A DNA stretch of 55,564 bases, from the NCBI GenBank assembly GCA_016873455.1, contig VGXE01000010.1, forward strand, positions 1 to 55,564. The letters run 5' to 3'. The position numbers were made by a program, and so were the translations under genes. The notes under the pieces were generated by a model. That model saw nothing but the letters and a program-made list of their open reading frames with translations. It searched no databases and was not told the origin of the DNA. Of this stretch, positions 28,812 through 37,026 are shown piece after piece. The stretch's first letter is position 1. Each line of letters opens with the position of its first letter. The DNA is from Nitrospira sp. GTDB taxonomy: Bacteria; Nitrospirota; Nitrospiria; Nitrospirales; Nitrospiraceae.

Positions 28812-30011
28812 ATGAACTTGCACAAAAAGACCGTCGACGATGTGCCGCTCCGTGGCAACCGGGTCATCATCCGGGCGGACTTCAACGTACCACTCGACGA
28901 AGCGCTGCAAATCACCGACGATACCCGGATCCGATCCACCTTGCCGACCATCAACCGCGTCGTGGACGAAGGCGCGAAGGTCATCCTGTGCTCCCACCTC
29001 GGCAGGCCCAAAGGCGCCTTTGCCCCCAAGTACAGTTTGGCGCCGGTGGCAAAACGATTGGGACGGCTGCTGGGGAAAGAAGTCATTTTCGCTCCCGATT
29101 GCATTGGCCCGGCCGTCGAGAAACTTGTCGGCAAGATGAGTGCGGGCGATGTGCTTCTCTTGGAAAACCTGCGTTTCCATGCCGGTGAAGAAAAAAATGA
29201 CGAGGCGTTCTCCAAAGCCCTGGCATCCCTGGGCGATGTCTTCATCAATGACGCCTTCGGAGCCGCGCACCGTGCTCACGCCTCAACCGTCGGCATCACC
29301 AAGTTCATCAAGGACTCCGCTGCGGGCGCGCTGCTCAAGAAAGAAATCGAGTATCTCGAAGGGGCCGTCGCCAATCCGGTTCGGCCGTTCGTGGCGGTGC
29401 TCGGCGGCGCGAAGGTGTCCGGAAAGATCGGCGTGATCGAAAACCTTGGGAAAAAAGTCGATAAGGTCATCATCGGCGGCGGCATGGCCTTTACCTTCTT
29501 GAAAGCGAAGGGGCTGGAGATCGGCAACTCACTGGTCGAAAACGACATGCTGGATTTCGCCAAAGGTATCGAAGAACACGCCATGTCCCGCGGCGTCAAG
29601 TTCTACCTGCCGGTCGATTGCGTCGTCGCGACCAGCCGTGAGCCTGGCGCGGAATCCAAGATCGTCCCCGTTCAAGAAATCCCCAAGGGGTGGTATGCAC
29701 TCGACATCGGCCCGGCTTCCGTGAAGCTGTTCAATGAAGCAGTCCAGAACGCCAAGACAATTCTCTGGAACGGCCCGATGGGGGTATTCGAAATCGACGC
29801 CTACGCGAGGGGGACGCTGGCCATGGCCCATGCCATCGCCGATGCCTATGCCCTTACGATCGTGGGGGGCGGTGAAACTGCTCTTGCCGTCCATCGAGCC
29901 GGCGTCTCGGAAAATATGTCGTTCATCTCAACCGGCGGCGGCGCTGCGTTGGAATTGCTCGAAGGCAAGAAACTCCCCGGCCTGGTTGCCTTGCCGGAAC
30001 GCGAGGATTAG
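28812..30011 (+). CDS. pgk: Phosphoglycerate kinase
   Basis: 399 residues. Transfers phosphate between 1,3-bisphosphoglycerate and ADP. Seen: RADFNVPLDE near residue 19, the basic patch HLGRPKG, ENLRFHAGEEKND, NDAFGAAHRAHAS, the hinge VLGGAKVSGKIGV and the nucleotide loop NGPMGVFE followed by GGGETA. AAGGAG lies before the ATG. Follows gapA by 47 bp and precedes tpiA by 40 bp. Confidence 0.97.
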   Translation: MNLHKKTVDDVPLRGNRVIIRADFNVPLDEALQITDDTRIRSTLPTINRVVDEGAKVILCSHLGRPKGAFAPKYSLAPVAKRLGRLLGKEVIFAPDCIGPAVEKLVGKMSAGDVLLLENLRFHAGEEKNDEAFSKALASLGDVFINDAFGAAHRAHASTVGITKFIKDSAAGALLKKEIEYLEGAVANPVRPFVAVLGGAKVSGKIGVIENLGKKVDKVIIGGGMAFTFLKAKGLEIGNSLVENDMLDFAKGIEEHAMSRGVKFYLPVDCVVATSREPGAESKIVPVQEIPKGWYALDIGPASVKLFNEAVQNAKTILWNGPMGVFEIDAYARGTLAMAHAIADAYALTIVGGGETALAVHRAGVSENMSFISTGGGAALELLEGKKLPGLVALPERED

Positions 30012-30051
30012 CCGCCCCCTCCATCCTCACACACACTCGGCAAGAGAAATC

Positions 30052-30828
30052 GTGCGCAGAATCCTCATCGTCGGCAATTGGAAAATGAACAAGACCGCCA
30101 CAGAAGCGGCGGCCTTCGTCCACAACGTTGCCCGCAGACTCCCCGCCTCCCCGACGGTGGAATACGTGCTCGCGCCCCCCTTCACGGCGATCGAGTCGGT
30201 CCGCGCGACACTCGGCTCCTCATCAACCATTCAACTTGGCGCGCAGAACCTCTTCTGGGAAGATCGCGGCGCGTATACAGGGGAAATTTCCGCGCCAATG
30301 CTCAAGGATCTCGGCTGCCGGTACGTCATCATCGGCCATTCCGAGCGCCGCACGCTCTTCGGCGAACGGGAAGACGCGATTCAGAAAAAACTCCACGCCG
30401 CCTTCACTCATGAGCTTAGACCGATTCTGTGTATCGGAGAATCGCTCCTCCAACGGGAAGAGGGGAAGACAGAGGAGGTGCTTCGGCAGCAATTACACGG
30501 AGCACTGGCCGGCCATTCGCTTCACTCCGTAACCGCCCTGACTATTGCATACGAACCGGTGTGGGCCATCGGAACCGGAAAAGCGGCCACGACCGACCAA
30601 GCTGTCGCCGCACACCGGACCATTCGAGCCTTTCTCGCCCAGATGTGGTCTACAGATGTCGCGGAAGCCACGAGAATTTTGTACGGAGGCAGCGTGACGC
30701 CGCACAATATCGACACCTTGTTGCGATCGGATCAGATCGACGGCGCATTGATCGGCGGGGCTTGTCTCCAAGCGGACGCCTTTGTTACAATCGCCGACAT
30801 TGCCCAATCGATTGGAGCCAGACAATAA
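30052..30828 (+). CDS. tpiA: Triosephosphate isomerase
   Basis: 258 residues starting at GTG 30052 ([15 protein letters not shown]). Interconverts dihydroxyacetone phosphate and glyceraldehyde 3-phosphate. Catalytic residues are N9 and K11 in GNWKMN, H96 in IGHSERR and E168 in [11 protein letters not shown]; the phosphate loop is [10 protein letters not shown] much longer open frame upstream is only overlap with pgk. The stop codon is immediately followed by the secG ATG. Confidence 0.96.
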   Translation: MRRILIVGNWKMNKTATEAAAFVHNVARRLPASPTVEYVLAPPFTAIESVRATLGSSSTIQLGAQNLFWEDRGAYTGEISAPMLKDLGCRYVIIGHSERRTLFGEREDAIQKKLHAAFTHELRPILCIGESLLQREEGKTEEVLRQQLHGALAGHSLHSVTALTIAYEPVWAIGTGKAATTDQAVAAHRTIRAFLAQMWSTDVAEATRILYGGSVTPHNIDTLLRSDQIDGALIGGACLQADAFVTIADIAQSIGARQ

Positions 30829-31179
30829 ATGGTCTACACACTCATCGTCATCGTGCATGTCTTCATTTGTTTCCTGATGATCGGAGCAATCCTGCTCCAA
30901 TCCGGCAAAGGCGCGGAAATCGGCGCTGCGTTCGGCGGGTCGAGCCAAACCGTATTCGGCAGCCGGGGGCCTGCGAACTTTCTGAGCAAACTGACCGTGG
31001 CGGTCGCCGCCGTGTTTATGCTGACCTCGCTCACATTGGCAATCTTGGCCAAGCAACAGAATTTTTCCTCGACCGTCATTGATCTGAATAAGAAAAGCGA
31101 CTCAGCCGCTCCCGCAACTTCCGGTCATCCTACGACGGAATCCGGCTCCTCGGACAGCGCCGAACCTGCCGGGAAGTAA
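30829..31179 (+). CDS. secG: Preprotein translocase subunit SecG
   Basis: 116 residues with two membrane helices (about 3-22 and 55-75) joined by the conserved cytosolic loop LLQSGKGAEIGAAFGGSSQ, then GSRGPANFLSKLT. SecG aids SecYEG during protein export. The C-terminal tail is rich in Ser, Ala and Pro. It abuts tpiA directly, a common gapA-pgk-tpiA-secG order in bacteria. Confidence 0.93.
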   Translation: MVYTLIVIVHVFICFLMIGAILLQSGKGAEIGAAFGGSSQTVFGSRGPANFLSKLTVAVAAVFMLTSLTLAILAKQQNFSSTVIDLNKKSDSAAPATSGHPTTESGSSDSAEPAGK

Positions 31180-31190
31180 CCCCAGACCTC

Positions 31191-31222
31191 ACGCGTTACT
31201 CGTCAACCGTCATTCGTCAAAC
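31191..31222. repeat. Heptanucleotide repeat, CGTC family
   Basis: Units ACGCGTT, ACTCGTC, AACCGTC, ATTCGTC, AAACG run in 7-nt register after the secG stop. Different unit sequence but same period as the other tracts; only 15 bp separates it from the next element. Confidence 0.6.
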
Positions 31223-31236
31223 GATTAATGAGATAA

Positions 31237-31333
31237 GAGCCTATGGCGTATGGCTAATGGCACGGGACAAGAACGAGTCGCGTAAGATCTGCACTCATCC
31301 GATCACGTGCTATACGCCATCAGCTATCAGCTC
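31237..31333. repeat. Heptamer-arm palindromic element, copy 3
   Basis: Same orientation as copy 2. The left arm GAGCCTATGGCGTATGGC and the right arm beginning ATCCGATCACGTGC match copy 2, but the central 30 or so bases differ completely. It lies between the convergent ends of secG and ilvE, where it may act as a bidirectional terminator. Confidence 0.8.
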
Positions 31334-31341
31334 TTTTCCCC

Positions 31342-32256
31342 TCAGATCCGGGTGAGCCAGGAGGCATGCGCGGGATCCTCACCGCGCACGATGGAGAAAA
31401 AGGCTTCCTGCAAGGCACGCGTGATCGGCCCCGGCTTGCCGGTTCCAATCGTCCGATGGTCGATTTCACGCACAGGAGTCAGTTCGGCGGCCGTCCCCGT
31501 GACGAAGACTTCGTCGGCGACATACATTTCATCCCGCGTAAACCGCTCCTCAACGACCGGAATCTTCCGTTCCTTGGCTAGTTCGATCACGGAGTTTCTC
31601 GTGATCCCTTCGAGCACCGATGTGAGCGGCGTCGTTTTTAATTTTCCCTTGCGGACGATGAAGACATTCTCGCCTGATCCCTCGGACACGTACCCTTCGG
31701 CATCCAGCAAGATCGCTTCATCGAATCCGTTGGACTTGGCGTCCTGCTTGGCCAGAATCGAATTGACGTAGTAGCCCGAAATTTTCCCCTTGGTCATCGA
31801 CACATTGACATGGTGCCTGGTAAACGATGACACACAGGCGCGCATCCCGTTCGCCAGCGCATCGTCCCCCAAGTAGGCGCCCCACTTCCATACCGCGATG
31901 GCAACACGGATCGGGTTATTCCCCGGATGCACCCCCATCGATCCATAGCCGATATACACCAGCGGACGGATATAACAGGCATCGAGCCGATTCACACGTA
32001 CCGTTTCAATGATGGCTTCGGCCATCTGTTTCTTATCATAGGGCATGGCCATCAGGCCGATATGGGCGGAGTCAAAGAGCCGATCGACATGTTCTTGAAG
32101 CCGGAAGATCGCGGACCCAGACATCCCTTTGTAGCACCGAATCCCTTCAAACGCCGCCAGCCCATAATGCAGCGAATGGGTCAGTATGTGGACGTTCGCG
32201 TCCTGCCATGGGACGAGTTTCCCGTCCATCCAAATTTTCTCAACCGGCTCCAGCAT
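31342..32256 (-). CDS. ilvE: Branched-chain amino acid aminotransferase
   Basis: 304 residues from ATG 32256 (MLEPVEKIWMDGKLVPW). PLP fold type IV enzyme making Leu, Ile and Val from their 2-oxoacids. HSLHYGLAAFEGIRCYKG, the IRPLVYIGYGSMG substrate segment, the Lys in YYVNSILAKQDA and EGSGENVFIV are typical of IlvE. An ATG-less longer frame adds eight residues. The PilZ gene upstream is on the same strand but 144 bp away. Confidence 0.94.
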   Translation of the reverse strand: MLEPVEKIWMDGKLVPWQDANVHILTHSLHYGLAAFEGIRCYKGMSGSAIFRLQEHVDRLFDSAHIGLMAMPYDKKQMAEAIIETVRVNRLDACYIRPLVYIGYGSMGVHPGNNPIRVAIAVWKWGAYLGDDALANGMRACVSSFTRHHVNVSMTKGKISGYYVNSILAKQDAKSNGFDEAILLDAEGYVSEGSGENVFIVRKGKLKTTPLTSVLEGITRNSVIELAKERKIPVVEERFTRDEMYVADEVFVTGTAAELTPVREIDHRTIGTGKPGPITRALQEAFFSIVRGEDPAHASWLTRI

Positions 32257-32400
32257 GTTCCACACCCTTCCAACAAGCACAGCCCTCGATTCCTACTATG
32301 CAATCTGCGCGAACTATAACGTGGTGCTAGATACCCGTCAAGCAATTGGGCACGGTGCCGATGAGAACGTGCGCACGAAGAGTTGAGAGAGGAGCACTAC

Positions 32401-32742
32401 CTAGGGCAAGGCGCAATAGGTCCGCATGCGGGCGCTCAGAAAGGTGCCGATCCGATCCTCACCCTCCGGCTTCACCTTCATCACCCTGACACCGAACATC
32501 AGACCACGAACCCAGCGGACCACGCCCCGTTGAATCTCAACCGGCTGATCGCGGTCTGGAAGAGACAGCCGCACAACCAGTTCCATCCCCGGCACGACCA
32601 AACAGTCGCCAAGGACACGAAACCCGTTGCGGGATAAATTGATGACCGTCCCTTTCCCAAGAAATCCCTCCCCCATGTAATACATCTCACAGCGAAGAGG
32701 AATTCGATGGTAGGTCCGGATGATAAATCGGGTTGTCGGCAC
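32401..32742 (-). CDS. PilZ-domain protein (c-di-GMP receptor type)
   Basis: 113 residues with a GTG start at 32742 preceded by GGAGAC. The two PilZ signatures are present: an Arg-rich RTYHRIPLRC near the start and INLSRNGFRV (N-x-S-x-x-G). A single PilZ domain with no output domain usually signals by protein binding. What it controls is unknown. Confidence 0.82.
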   Translation of the reverse strand: MPTTRFIIRTYHRIPLRCEMYYMGEGFLGKGTVINLSRNGFRVLGDCLVVPGMELVVRLSLPDRDQPVEIQRGVVRWVRGLMFGVRVMKVKPEGEDRIGTFLSARMRTYCALP

Positions 32743-32922
32743 GGAGTCTCCTTCAATCGATGCAGGAGCAGATCCCTGGGAATCGTCTCACAAAATCAGT
32801 GTGAACCAGTGAGGCGAGAATACGTGGTTCGCCTCGGTTCTCCAAGCCCTCCTGAAGAGGGGGAGCAGCGCGCACGCGTTCATCATCGCTGGCCATGGCC
32901 GAACAGCCCTGTAAAATCTCAC

Positions 32923-32952
32923 TTGACACCTCATAAAACAGTATGTTACATG
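32923..32952 (+). promoter_or_regulatory. Promoter of rplU-rpmA
   Basis: TTGACA (32923-32928), 18-bp spacer, TACATG (32947-32952) with a TGT extended -10. Upstream, CCCTC-CTGAA-GAGGG forms a small hairpin near 32855. The promoter leaves about 20 nt of leader. Confidence 0.5.
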
Positions 32953-32980
32953 GTCCGGTCGCATGTGGAGAAAATGAGAC

Positions 32981-33295
32981 ATGTACGCAATTATCGAAAC
33001 AGGTGGAAAGCAATATCGGGTTGAAGCCGGTTCGACCATCCAGGTCGAAAAATTACCCGGCGATGTCGGCGCCGTGATCGAACTCGATCGGGTGCATCTC
33101 GTGCATGGCGAGGCGGGTCCTGTCATTGGACAACCCCTCGTACAGGGTGCGAAGGTCACCGCTGAAATCGTGCGGCAGGGCCGCACCAGATCGATCACCG
33201 TCTTTAAGAAAAAGCGGCGAAAAAATTACCGCCGGACTCGCGGACACCGGCAAGGCTTCACGAGACTGCTCGTGAAGGGAATTGCCACAGCGTAG
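32981..33295 (+). CDS. rplU: 50S ribosomal protein L21
   Basis: 104 residues, full length. MYAIIETGGKQYRVE opens the protein; KKKRRKNYRRTRGHRQGFT is the basic C-terminal signature binding 23S rRNA. A GGAG-containing site precedes the ATG. First gene of the common rplU-rpmA-obgE set. Confidence 0.97.
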   Translation: MYAIIETGGKQYRVEAGSTIQVEKLPGDVGAVIELDRVHLVHGEAGPVIGQPLVQGAKVTAEIVRQGRTRSITVFKKKRRKNYRRTRGHRQGFTRLLVKGIATA

Positions 33296-33316
33296 CCGGA
33301 AAGAGAAGGATCTTCC

Positions 33317-33580
33317 ATGGCAACAAATAAAGGCGGCGGATCTTCACGTAACGGTCGGGATAGCAATCCCCAATATCTAGGCGTCAAGGCCTATGGCGGA
33401 CAAACCGTCACAGCCGGCAGCATCATTGTTCGTCAGCGTGGCACCAAGTTTTTCCCTGGCTTCAATGTCGACCTAGGGCGGGATCATACCTTGTTCGCGC
33501 GGGTGACCGGCACGGTCAAGTTCGAAGGTGGACGCGCAAGACGGAAAGTCAGCGTCTATCCTGCTCCCGCTGAATCCTGA
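33317..33580 (+). CDS. rpmA: 50S ribosomal protein L27
   Basis: 87 residues. [20 protein letters not shown] is the L27 start; the flexible N-terminus reaches the peptidyl transferase centre. The N-terminus begins MAT directly and lacks the cleaved extension found in Firmicutes. 21 bp after rplU. Confidence 0.97.
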   Translation: MATNKGGGSSRNGRDSNPQYLGVKAYGGQTVTAGSIIVRQRGTKFFPGFNVDLGRDHTLFARVTGTVKFEGGRARRKVSVYPAPAES

Positions 33581-33693
33581 TTCTCCCTTCGCACTCGTTC
33601 ACATCGGCACAATGAACTAGAAAATCCCCCCTCCCCTCCTCAGGGCTGGTCGGATATACTCCAGTCATCCTCACCCTCTATTTGGAAAGAGCA

Positions 33694-34719
33694 ATGTTTG
33701 TCGACGAAGCCAAGATCACCGTTCGAGCTGGACGAGGTGGAGACGGCATTTGCAGTTTCCGCCGAGAAATGTTTGTCCCACGGGGAGGACCCGACGGAGG
33801 AGACGGAGGCCACGGCGGCAACATGGTCCTGACAGCCTCTCACCGGCTCACAACTCTCTTGGATCTTCGCTACCAGAAACATTATGAAGCGGAGGATGGA
33901 CGGCCTGGCGGCGGATCGAACTGTACCGGACGGACCGGCAAAGACACGCTCATTACACTCCCCGTCGGCACCGTGGTCTATGATGATGCCACCGGAGAAA
34001 TGCTGGCCGATCTGGTTACCGAGGGGGAGCCGGCGGTGATCGCACACGGTGGACGCGGCGGCCGCGGCAACAGCAATTTCGCCACATCCACGAATCGGAC
34101 GCCCACACGGTGCACCCTGGGAACCGCCGGCGAAGAGCGGACATTACGGCTCGAACTCAAACTCCTTGCCGACGTCGGGCTGGTCGGCCTTCCGAACGCC
34201 GGGAAATCGACACTGATTGCGGCCATCTCGTCGGCCAGACCGAAAATCGCTGACTACCCCTTCACCACACTGACTCCAAACCTTGGTGTCGTACGCTGGG
34301 GATCGGACCGCAGCTTCGTCGTCGCCGACATCCCCGGCCTCATCGAGGGTGCCCATGAAGGGAAAGGGCTTGGGTTCCAGTTTCTTCGGCATATTGAACG
34401 CACGGCCTTTCTGCTCCACCTAATCGATGTGTCTGAGTGGGCCCCCGACGAACCGATCCCGAGCCTCACGGTAATGCGACAGGAGCTTGCGGCCTATGAC
34501 GACACGCTGAAGGACCGCCAGTTTGCCGTCGTCGCCACAAAGATTGATATCAGCGGAGCCTGCGATCGGCTCACGCAGCTTCAGGATTACTGCACACGCC
34601 ACAAGTACAGATGCTTCCCCGTGTCCTCCGCAACAAGAGCAGGTCTCGACGAGTTGATCGCGTTCGTTGGGCAACGGGTGGATACGCTGAGAATCGCGCA
34701 ATGCGAAACGAAACTCTAG
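33694..34719 (+). CDS. obgE: GTPase Obg/CgtA
   Basis: 341 residues from ATG 33694 (MFVDEAKITVRAG). The glycine-rich Obg fold is RGGDGICSFRREMFVPRGGP and later GGHGGN; the G domain has G1 GLPNAGKST (165-173), G3 DIPGLIEGA and G4 TKID. It is an essential ribosome-associated GTPase acting in 50S assembly and stress response. The last 19 bp overlap the proB start. Confidence 0.96.
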   Translation: MFVDEAKITVRAGRGGDGICSFRREMFVPRGGPDGGDGGHGGNMVLTASHRLTTLLDLRYQKHYEAEDGRPGGGSNCTGRTGKDTLITLPVGTVVYDDATGEMLADLVTEGEPAVIAHGGRGGRGNSNFATSTNRTPTRCTLGTAGEERTLRLELKLLADVGLVGLPNAGKSTLIAAISSARPKIADYPFTTLTPNLGVVRWGSDRSFVVADIPGLIEGAHEGKGLGFQFLRHIERTAFLLHLIDVSEWAPDEPIPSLTVMRQELAAYDDTLKDRQFAVVATKIDISGACDRLTQLQDYCTRHKYRCFPVSSATRAGLDELIAFVGQRVDTLRIAQCETKL

Positions 34720-35822
34720 CCCAGGCCAAACGCATCGTCGTGAAGATCGGCAGCAGTCTGATCACGTCACGATCAACCGGCTTGCGCGTCGAGCAAATCG
34801 AGCGCCTAGCCGACGAGATAGCCGCCCTCCGATCCAGCGGTCGAGAAGTTCTGGTCGTCTCGTCAGGGGCCATTGTATCCGGCATCAAGAAATTGGGGCT
34901 CAAGGAGTACCCCAAAGACTTGCCGGTCAAGCAAGCTGCCGCAGCTGTCGGACAGAGCCGACTCATGTGGGCCTATGAGAAGGCGTTCGAGCGGCTGGGA
35001 GTACAAGTCGCCCAGGTTCTCCTCACCCATCAAGACCTCGCGGACCGACGGCGGTTCTTGAACGCCCGCTACACGCTCACGGCCCTGATCGGATTCGGCG
35101 TACTGCCGATTATCAATGAAAACGACACGGTCGCCGTTGAAGAAATCCGTGTCGGTGACAACGACACGCTCGCCAGCGAGGTGGCCCATCTGGTCGATGC
35201 GGATTTGTTGGTGATTTTGTCCGACGTCGACGGACTCTACACCGAAGATCCGCGCAAAAATCCCGCCGCAACGTTGATTCCGCTGATTCCCGACATCACC
35301 GAAGACATCGAACGCCGGGCCGGAGCCACCAGCACCTTTGAGGGTACGGGAGGCATGGCCACCAAAGTTCGTGCGGCCAAGAAAGTGGGCGAATACGGCG
35401 TCTCCACGTTGATCATCAATGGCGAACAGGGGGGACTGCTCCCGACAGTTCTTTCCGGAGGGCCCGGCGGCAGCCTCTTTCTCGCACACGAACGCCGCCT
35501 GAACAGCCGCAAACACTGGATCGCGTTTACCCTTCGCGCCCGGGGCCATGTCCACCTGGACCAGGGAGCAGTCGACGCATTGACGACCCGCGGCAAGAGC
35601 CTCCTGGCTTCCGGCATCACCGACGTCACCGGACAATTTGAGGCGGGAGATCCGATCGGATGCCTCGATCCAGACGGTAAAGAATTCGCCAAGGGTCTCG
35701 TCAATTTTCCCTCAGAGCTCCTCAAGCGTATGAAAGGTCTCAAGACCCAGGACATTCACCGGTTGATTGGCCCGCAAGAATACGAAGAAGTCATCCACCG
35801 GGACAATCTCGTGATTCTCTAG
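34701..35822 (+). CDS. proB: Glutamate 5-kinase
   Basis: 373 residues from ATG 34701 inside the end of obgE. First step of proline synthesis. Amino-acid kinase motifs: IVVKIGSSLI, VVSSGAIVSGIKKLG, PIINENDTVAVEEI, VGDNDTLASEVAHLVDADLL and SDVDGLYTEDP. The C-terminal PUA domain includes ARGHVHLDQGAV. The stop codon TAG overlaps the first bases of a heptamer element. The window also codes proline breakdown (putA). Confidence 0.95.
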   Translation: MRNETLAQAKRIVVKIGSSLITSRSTGLRVEQIERLADEIAALRSSGREVLVVSSGAIVSGIKKLGLKEYPKDLPVKQAAAAVGQSRLMWAYEKAFERLGVQVAQVLLTHQDLADRRRFLNARYTLTALIGFGVLPIINENDTVAVEEIRVGDNDTLASEVAHLVDADLLVILSDVDGLYTEDPRKNPAATLIPLIPDITEDIERRAGATSTFEGTGGMATKVRAAKKVGEYGVSTLIINGEQGGLLPTVLSGGPGGSLFLAHERRLNSRKHWIAFTLRARGHVHLDQGAVDALTTRGKSLLASGITDVTGQFEAGDPIGCLDPDGKEFAKGLVNFPSELLKRMKGLKTQDIHRLIGPQEYEEVIHRDNLVIL

Positions 35823-35939
35823 TGCTGAGTGCTGGGACTTGAGTACTGAGCCATGAACTCTTCGGCCCCCGATCTTCGGCACTCGTCACTGCCCCCTCCC
35901 GACTCAGCACTCAGCACTCAGCACTCAGCACTCAAACTT
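35821..35939. repeat. Heptamer-arm palindromic element across the proB-nadD junction
   Basis: The left arm reads AGTGCTG, AGTGCTG, GGACTTG, AGTACTG; the right arm (35901-35935) reads GACTCAG then CACTCAG three times and CACTCAA. The arms are complementary, with about 50 bp between. The proB stop lies in the left arm; the nadD start codon lies between the arms. Confidence 0.85.
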
Positions 35940-36599
35940 GGGCTACTCGGCGGCAGTTTCAATCCCATTCACAACGGCCACTTGGCTCTTGCAGGCCATG
36001 TCCTCGACAAGCTCCAATTGGACCACATCCTATTCATTCCGACCGGCGATCCACCCCACAAACAAGACGGATCCTTGGCCCCCGCCGCACACCGATACGA
36101 AATGGTCCGACTCGCCATTGCGGACAAACCAGCCTTCGGCCTGTCCGACATGGAAATACGACGGACCGGGAAATCCTATACGATCGATACAGTCCAAACC
36201 CTCCAGCACCAATTTGGCCCCTCGACCGACTTACATCTTCTGATCGGACTCGATGCGTTTCTTGACCTTCCCAATTGGAAGGATCCTCGGGAGTTGCTGC
36301 GCCGCTGCCGATTTGTCGTCGTTCCCAGGCCGGGACAGTCGTTCCAATCACTGGCAACAATGCCACTGTTGCCAGTACTCCCCCCCCAGGCACTCATGCA
36401 ACTTGATACCGGGGAATCGCTTCGGCTGGACATAGCCATTCCCTCGTGCCGAGGTATCGTGTGCCTTTCTATTCCTCCCTGCTCAACCTCCGCCTCCGAC
36501 ATTCGAGAACGGATCAGACATGGGATGACGCTGGCAAATCTGTTGCCGCCCCTGGTCGGATCTTATATACTGCAGCATCACGTGTATCAGGAGGAGTGA
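35853..36599 (+). CDS. nadD: Nicotinate-nucleotide adenylyltransferase
   Basis: 248 residues. Adenylates nicotinate mononucleotide in NAD synthesis. KLGLLGGSFNPIHNGHL (residues 28-44) holds the GxFxPxHxGH nucleotidyltransferase motif; DPRELLRRCRFVVVPRPG and CSTSASDIRERI complete the family pattern. The ~27 residues before it (with DSALSTQHSAL) are encoded by a heptamer element and have no family match. No other in-frame start and no clear Shine-Dalgarno is seen near ATG 35853. Ends 1 nt before the rsfS start. Confidence 0.93.
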   Translation: MNSSAPDLRHSSLPPPDSALSTQHSALKLGLLGGSFNPIHNGHLALAGHVLDKLQLDHILFIPTGDPPHKQDGSLAPAAHRYEMVRLAIADKPAFGLSDMEIRRTGKSYTIDTVQTLQHQFGPSTDLHLLIGLDAFLDLPNWKDPRELLRRCRFVVVPRPGQSFQSLATMPLLPVLPPQALMQLDTGESLRLDIAIPSCRGIVCLSIPPCSTSASDIRERIRHGMTLANLLPPLVGSYILQHHVYQEE

Positions 36600-36600
36600 G

Positions 36601-37023
36601 ATCACACAAACAGCCAAGGCTACCGCCCTCGCCGTCGGCAAAGCCATGCTCGACAAAAAGGCCGTCGATGTTCAGGTGCTGCACGTCGCCCCCCTGACTT
36701 CTGTGGCCGACTACCTCGTGATCGCATCGGCGGAGTCCGACAGACAAACTCGGGCGATTGCCGACCATATCGACGGCACGCTTTCCCGCATGGGCCAGCG
36801 GCCCTTGAGCATCGAAGGCACCACGTCCGGGCAGTGGGTCTTGCTTGATTTCGGAGACGTCGTCGCCCACATTTTTCGGCAAGATGCCCGGGCACACTAT
36901 GCATTGGAACGGCTGTGGAGTGACGCAACAGAAGTCCCGATTCCCGCAACGGCGCCTGCCCCCATCACTGCGCCGAAGCGGCGGATCATCGTGAAACGAA
37001 CCGCCTCGCAGAAAACGGTCTAG
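36601..37023 (+). CDS. rsfS: Ribosomal silencing factor RsfS, probable ATC start
   Basis: 140 residues if translation starts at ATC 36601, reading (M)TQTAKATALAVGKAMLDKK; AGGAGG at 36589-36594 lies six nt before it. The first in-frame ATG is 36646 (MLDKKAVDVQVL), but this has no ribosome site and would lose the conserved first helix. Core motifs are ADYLVIASAESDRQTRAIADHI, in part, and WVLLDFGDVVAHIF. RsfS binds L14 and blocks subunit joining under starvation. The C-terminal tail (PIPATAPAPITAPKRR) is an extra Pro/Ala/Arg extension. Confidence 0.88.
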   Translation: MTQTAKATALAVGKAMLDKKAVDVQVLHVAPLTSVADYLVIASAESDRQTRAIADHIDGTLSRMGQRPLSIEGTTSGQWVLLDFGDVVAHIFRQDARAHYALERLWSDATEVPIPATAPAPITAPKRRIIVKRTASQKTV

Positions 37024-37026
37024 GCT

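Noticed and set aside
35901-35935. CACTCAG tandem repeats considered as CRISPR-like
   Set aside because: The unit is 7 nt with no spacers between units and no cas genes nearby.
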